From an uncultured Clostridia bacterium (GTDB lineage Bacteria; Bacillota; Clostridia; Christensenellales; UBA1242), in contig CANQHL010000044.1 of assembly GCA_947623775.1 (NCBI GenBank), forward strand, positions 1-9,732: a DNA stretch of 9,732 nucleotides, written 5' to 3'. The position numbers were made by a program, and so were the translations under genes. The notes beneath the pieces were generated by a model. The model was not told where the DNA came from and searched no databases. It saw only the letters and a program-made list of their open reading frames with translations. Below, piece after piece: positions 8,284 to 9,732 of the stretch; the first letter of the stretch is position 1; each line of letters opens with the position of its first letter.

Positions 8284-8295
8284 TTTTAAATTTTA

Positions 8296-9276
8296 TTAAG
8301 CATTAAGATAACCTTCAAGTAATCCGTCGATTACAGGAGAGAAATCAGTGTAGTCGTTAAGTCCTTTTGGAAGATCTGCTTCTTCATTTGTTACGGCAAC
8401 TTCGGCATTAAGTTTTAATCCAGCTGTTAATGTAAGTGGTGCAGGTTGACCTTGCATAGGAACGTTTACTTCAACTGTTCCCTCAAGATTTATAGCAACA
8501 CCTTCAAGAGAGGTTGCTCCGAAAACAAGATAAACTTCAAGTTTTTCAACTTCAGTTGCTTCTCCGATAATGCCACTTGTATATTGTCCAGCAAGTCCTG
8601 TAATAATTTCTGTTACGGCTTCGCCATTAAATGTAACTTTGACTGTATAAGTATCACCATCTGTTACAGATTCCCATGTTGTTGCAGCAAGCACTGTTGC
8701 AAAACTTTCATTGCTTTCAAGCATTGTGAAAAGGTCACTTACATCATAAGTAATTTGATCTGTTTCTGCTGCAGCTGCGGCTTGTTGCTGAGAGTCAAAG
8801 TTGTAGAAGATTTTTCTAGGCATTTCTTCTGAACCTTGAGGAAGCATATCGTCAAGAAGTGTAAAATCAGACAAATCCAAATAAATTGCGTTTTCTTTGT
8901 AGTAAGCGTTTAAAGCAGAGGTATCATCGCCTGATTTAACTTCGATTTCAGCTTCAGCCTTTTCAATTCCGTTTGCAGAAATTCCGCTTACAACTGCATA
9001 GTTTGAAATCTCTACTGTAGAAGGGGTTGTCTCGCCTGCCTGAGCACTTGGGGTATCAAATGAGAATGTAAGGTTTGCTTTTTGTTTAAGTGCAGAGAAA
9101 GCAACAGTTTTTTGAGCAACAGCTTGTTTAACGTCTGCAAGTGTTGTTGCTGTGTAAGTAGCATTTTGATAGTCGTTTTTAAGAACTTCATTGTTCCCAC
9201 CGCCGCAAGCTGTAAGAACAAGTGCACATGGCAATACAGCTAAAGAAGCGGCTAAAATTTTTGTTGATTTTTTCAT
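8296..9276 (-). CDS. Predicted cell-surface lipoprotein of unknown function
   Basis: This 326-residue protein has a clear lipoprotein signal: basic MKKSTK, a hydrophobic stretch to residue 21, and the lipobox LTAC (21-24). Lipidation is predicted at Cys24, followed by the flexible linker GGGNNE. The mature part is strongly acidic, Ala/Thr/Glu-rich and alternates beta-strand-like segments (for example NAIYLDLSDF at 129-138 and DTYTVKVTFNGEA at 208-220) with helices. Residues 163-170 hold a Gln/Ala run. This layout resembles LolA/LprG-type lipoproteins with a beta half-barrel, but that is a resemblance, not an identification. No transporter-binding or enzymatic motif was seen. AAAGGAG lies 7 nt before the ATG. 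It has its own promoter and terminator, so it is probably monocistronic. It appears better expressed and less AT-rich than the giant gene, judged by eye only. Confidence 0.9.
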   Translation of the reverse strand: MKKSTKILAASLAVLPCALVLTACGGGNNEVLKNDYQNATYTATTLADVKQAVAQKTVAFSALKQKANLTFSFDTPSAQAGETTPSTVEISNYAVVSGISANGIEKAEAEIEVKSGDDTSALNAYYKENAIYLDLSDFTLLDDMLPQGSEEMPRKIFYNFDSQQQAAAAAETDQITYDVSDLFTMLESNESFATVLAATTWESVTDGDTYTVKVTFNGEAVTEIITGLAGQYTSGIIGEATEVEKLEVYLVFGATSLEGVAINLEGTVEVNVPMQGQPAPLTLTAGLKLNAEVAVTNEEADLPKGLNDYTDFSPVIDGLLEGYLNA

Positions 9277-9283
9277 TTTTCAT

Positions 9284-9290
9284 CTCCTTT
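9284..9290 (-). promoter_or_regulatory. Shine-Dalgarno of the lipoprotein gene
   Basis: AAAGGAG on the minus strand, 7 nt before the ATG at 9276. The spacing is ordinary and supports the start that gives a complete lipoprotein signal peptide. Confidence 0.85.
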
Positions 9291-9300
9291 ATACAATCCT

Positions 9301-9331
9301 ATGATACCACTTTGTAGGGGGTATTTGTCAA
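9301..9331 (-). promoter_or_regulatory. Extended -10 promoter of the lipoprotein gene
   Basis: On the minus strand there is a perfect TTGACA (9331-9326) and, after 19 nt, TATCAT (9306-9301). The TATCAT is preceded by TGG, giving a TGn extended -10 element. The 19-nt spacer is longer than the usual 17, and the TGn motif could compensate. The transcript would start about 18-20 nt before the ATG, leaving a short leader that contains the AAAGGAG site. Confidence 0.7.
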
Positions 9332-9439
9332 GCAAATTTACAAAAAAATTTTATTTTATTTATTTTATAATTATGATAAGCAGAAAATACATTTTTATTA
9401 AAAAAACAATAAATAAAATGATAAACTTATAATGTTTTG

Positions 9440-9448
9440 TGATATAAT
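9440..9448 (+). promoter_or_regulatory. Extended -10 promoter of the U32 gene, placed for a leaderless mRNA
   Basis: TGATATAAT is a perfect TGn-TATAAT extended -10. The hexamer ends at 9448, 6 nt before the ATG at 9455, so the first transcribed base is expected at or next to the A of the start codon. No good -35 is visible at 16-18 nt upstream, which an extended -10 tolerates. The AT-rich block from 9340 to 9430 may act as an UP-type element. Confidence 0.65.
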
Positions 9449-9454
9449 CTTTAT

Positions 9455-9732
9455 ATGAGAAAAATAGAGTTGCTTGCGCCCGCCGGAAATCGGGAAAGTT
9501 TTGAAAGGGCGATAAATTGTGGAGCAGATGCTGTCTATCTTGGGTTAGATGGTTTCAATGCACGCGGTAATATTGAAAATTTCAATAAAGATAATTTGAA
9601 AGAGGTTGTTGCGAGGGCACATTTGTTTGGGGGCAAGGTGTATCTCACTTTAAACACGCTTCTTCAAAATGATGAGTTTGAAGAAGTTTTGTCTATCGTG
9701 AGATTTGCAAATGATTGCCATGTTGATGCGTA
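9455..9732 (+). CDS. Peptidase U32 family protein, 3'-truncated by window edge
   Basis: Only the first 92 residues are visible. The N-terminus shows the family signature: ELLAPAGN at 5-12, then NCGADAVYLGL (21-31), GFNARGNIENF (33-43) and KVYLTLNTLLQNDEF (60-74), the start of a TIM-barrel-like domain. Despite its name, the characterised members mostly help modify RNA (RlhA on 23S rRNA, TrhP on tRNA wobble uridine); others are described as collagenase-like proteases. From memory, the GFxAR...F and TLNTLLxxDE pattern looks closer to the RlhA/YdcP group than to TrhP, but the Fe-S cysteines and C-terminal domain that would decide this lie outside the window. The ATG has no ribosome binding site and sits directly after a -10 box. 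The start is still trusted because the conserved family N-terminus begins within a few residues of it. It is divergent from the lipoprotein gene. Confidence 0.9.
   Translation, partial: MRKIELLAPAGNRESFERAINCGADAVYLGLDGFNARGNIENFNKDNLKEVVARAHLFGGKVYLTLNTLLQNDEFEEVLSIVRFANDCHVDA

Noticed and set aside
9288..9293. TATAAA near the lipoprotein start as a -10 box
   Set aside because: It would leave no room for the ribosome binding site and has no -35 partner. The upstream TGGTATCAT with TTGACA is better.

Overview
The window is AT-rich chromosomal DNA that reads as a Gram-positive, low-GC bacterium, most likely an uncultured member of the Clostridia (Bacillota). The reasons are strong AGGAGG-type ribosome binding sites, a lipoprotein with a classical lipobox, a two-helix Firmicute-style cardiolipin synthase and a U32 protein. 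Placement below class level would be guesswork. The standard code fits: stops are TAA and TAG, and Trp is TGG.

Layout. Positions 3-5354 (+) hold the 3' part of one very large gene. Its frame is open from the left edge, so the true start lies outside the window. It encodes at least 1783 residues of beta-rich, extracellular-looking protein with no recognised enzymatic domain and no anchor at the C-terminus. Its first third contains divergent tandem modules of about 115 residues. After only 24 bp comes a cardiolipin synthase gene (5379-6836, +), probably in the same transcript. A perfect 12-bp hairpin at 6836-6865 ends that transcript and also serves the convergent gene.

On the minus strand, 6868-8115 encodes a 415-residue ferritin-like protein with two exact E-x29-ExxH units, a third degenerate unit and a His-rich N-terminal cluster. 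A separate minus-strand lipoprotein gene (8296-9276) lies upstream of it, with its own extended -10 promoter and its own terminator. Divergent from this, at 9455 (+), a peptidase-U32-family gene begins and runs off the right edge. Its -10 box lies 6 nt before the ATG, which predicts a leaderless mRNA.

How they fit together. The large protein and the lipoprotein are envelope components and the cardiolipin synthase makes a membrane lipid, so much of the window concerns the cell surface. The ferritin-like protein (probable di-metal centre) and the U32 protein (RNA modification or protease-like family) look like independent neighbours. No mobile element, CRISPR array, tRNA or rRNA was seen. The points most worth follow-up are the modular giant protein, the three-unit ferritin-like protein and the predicted leaderless U32 transcript.
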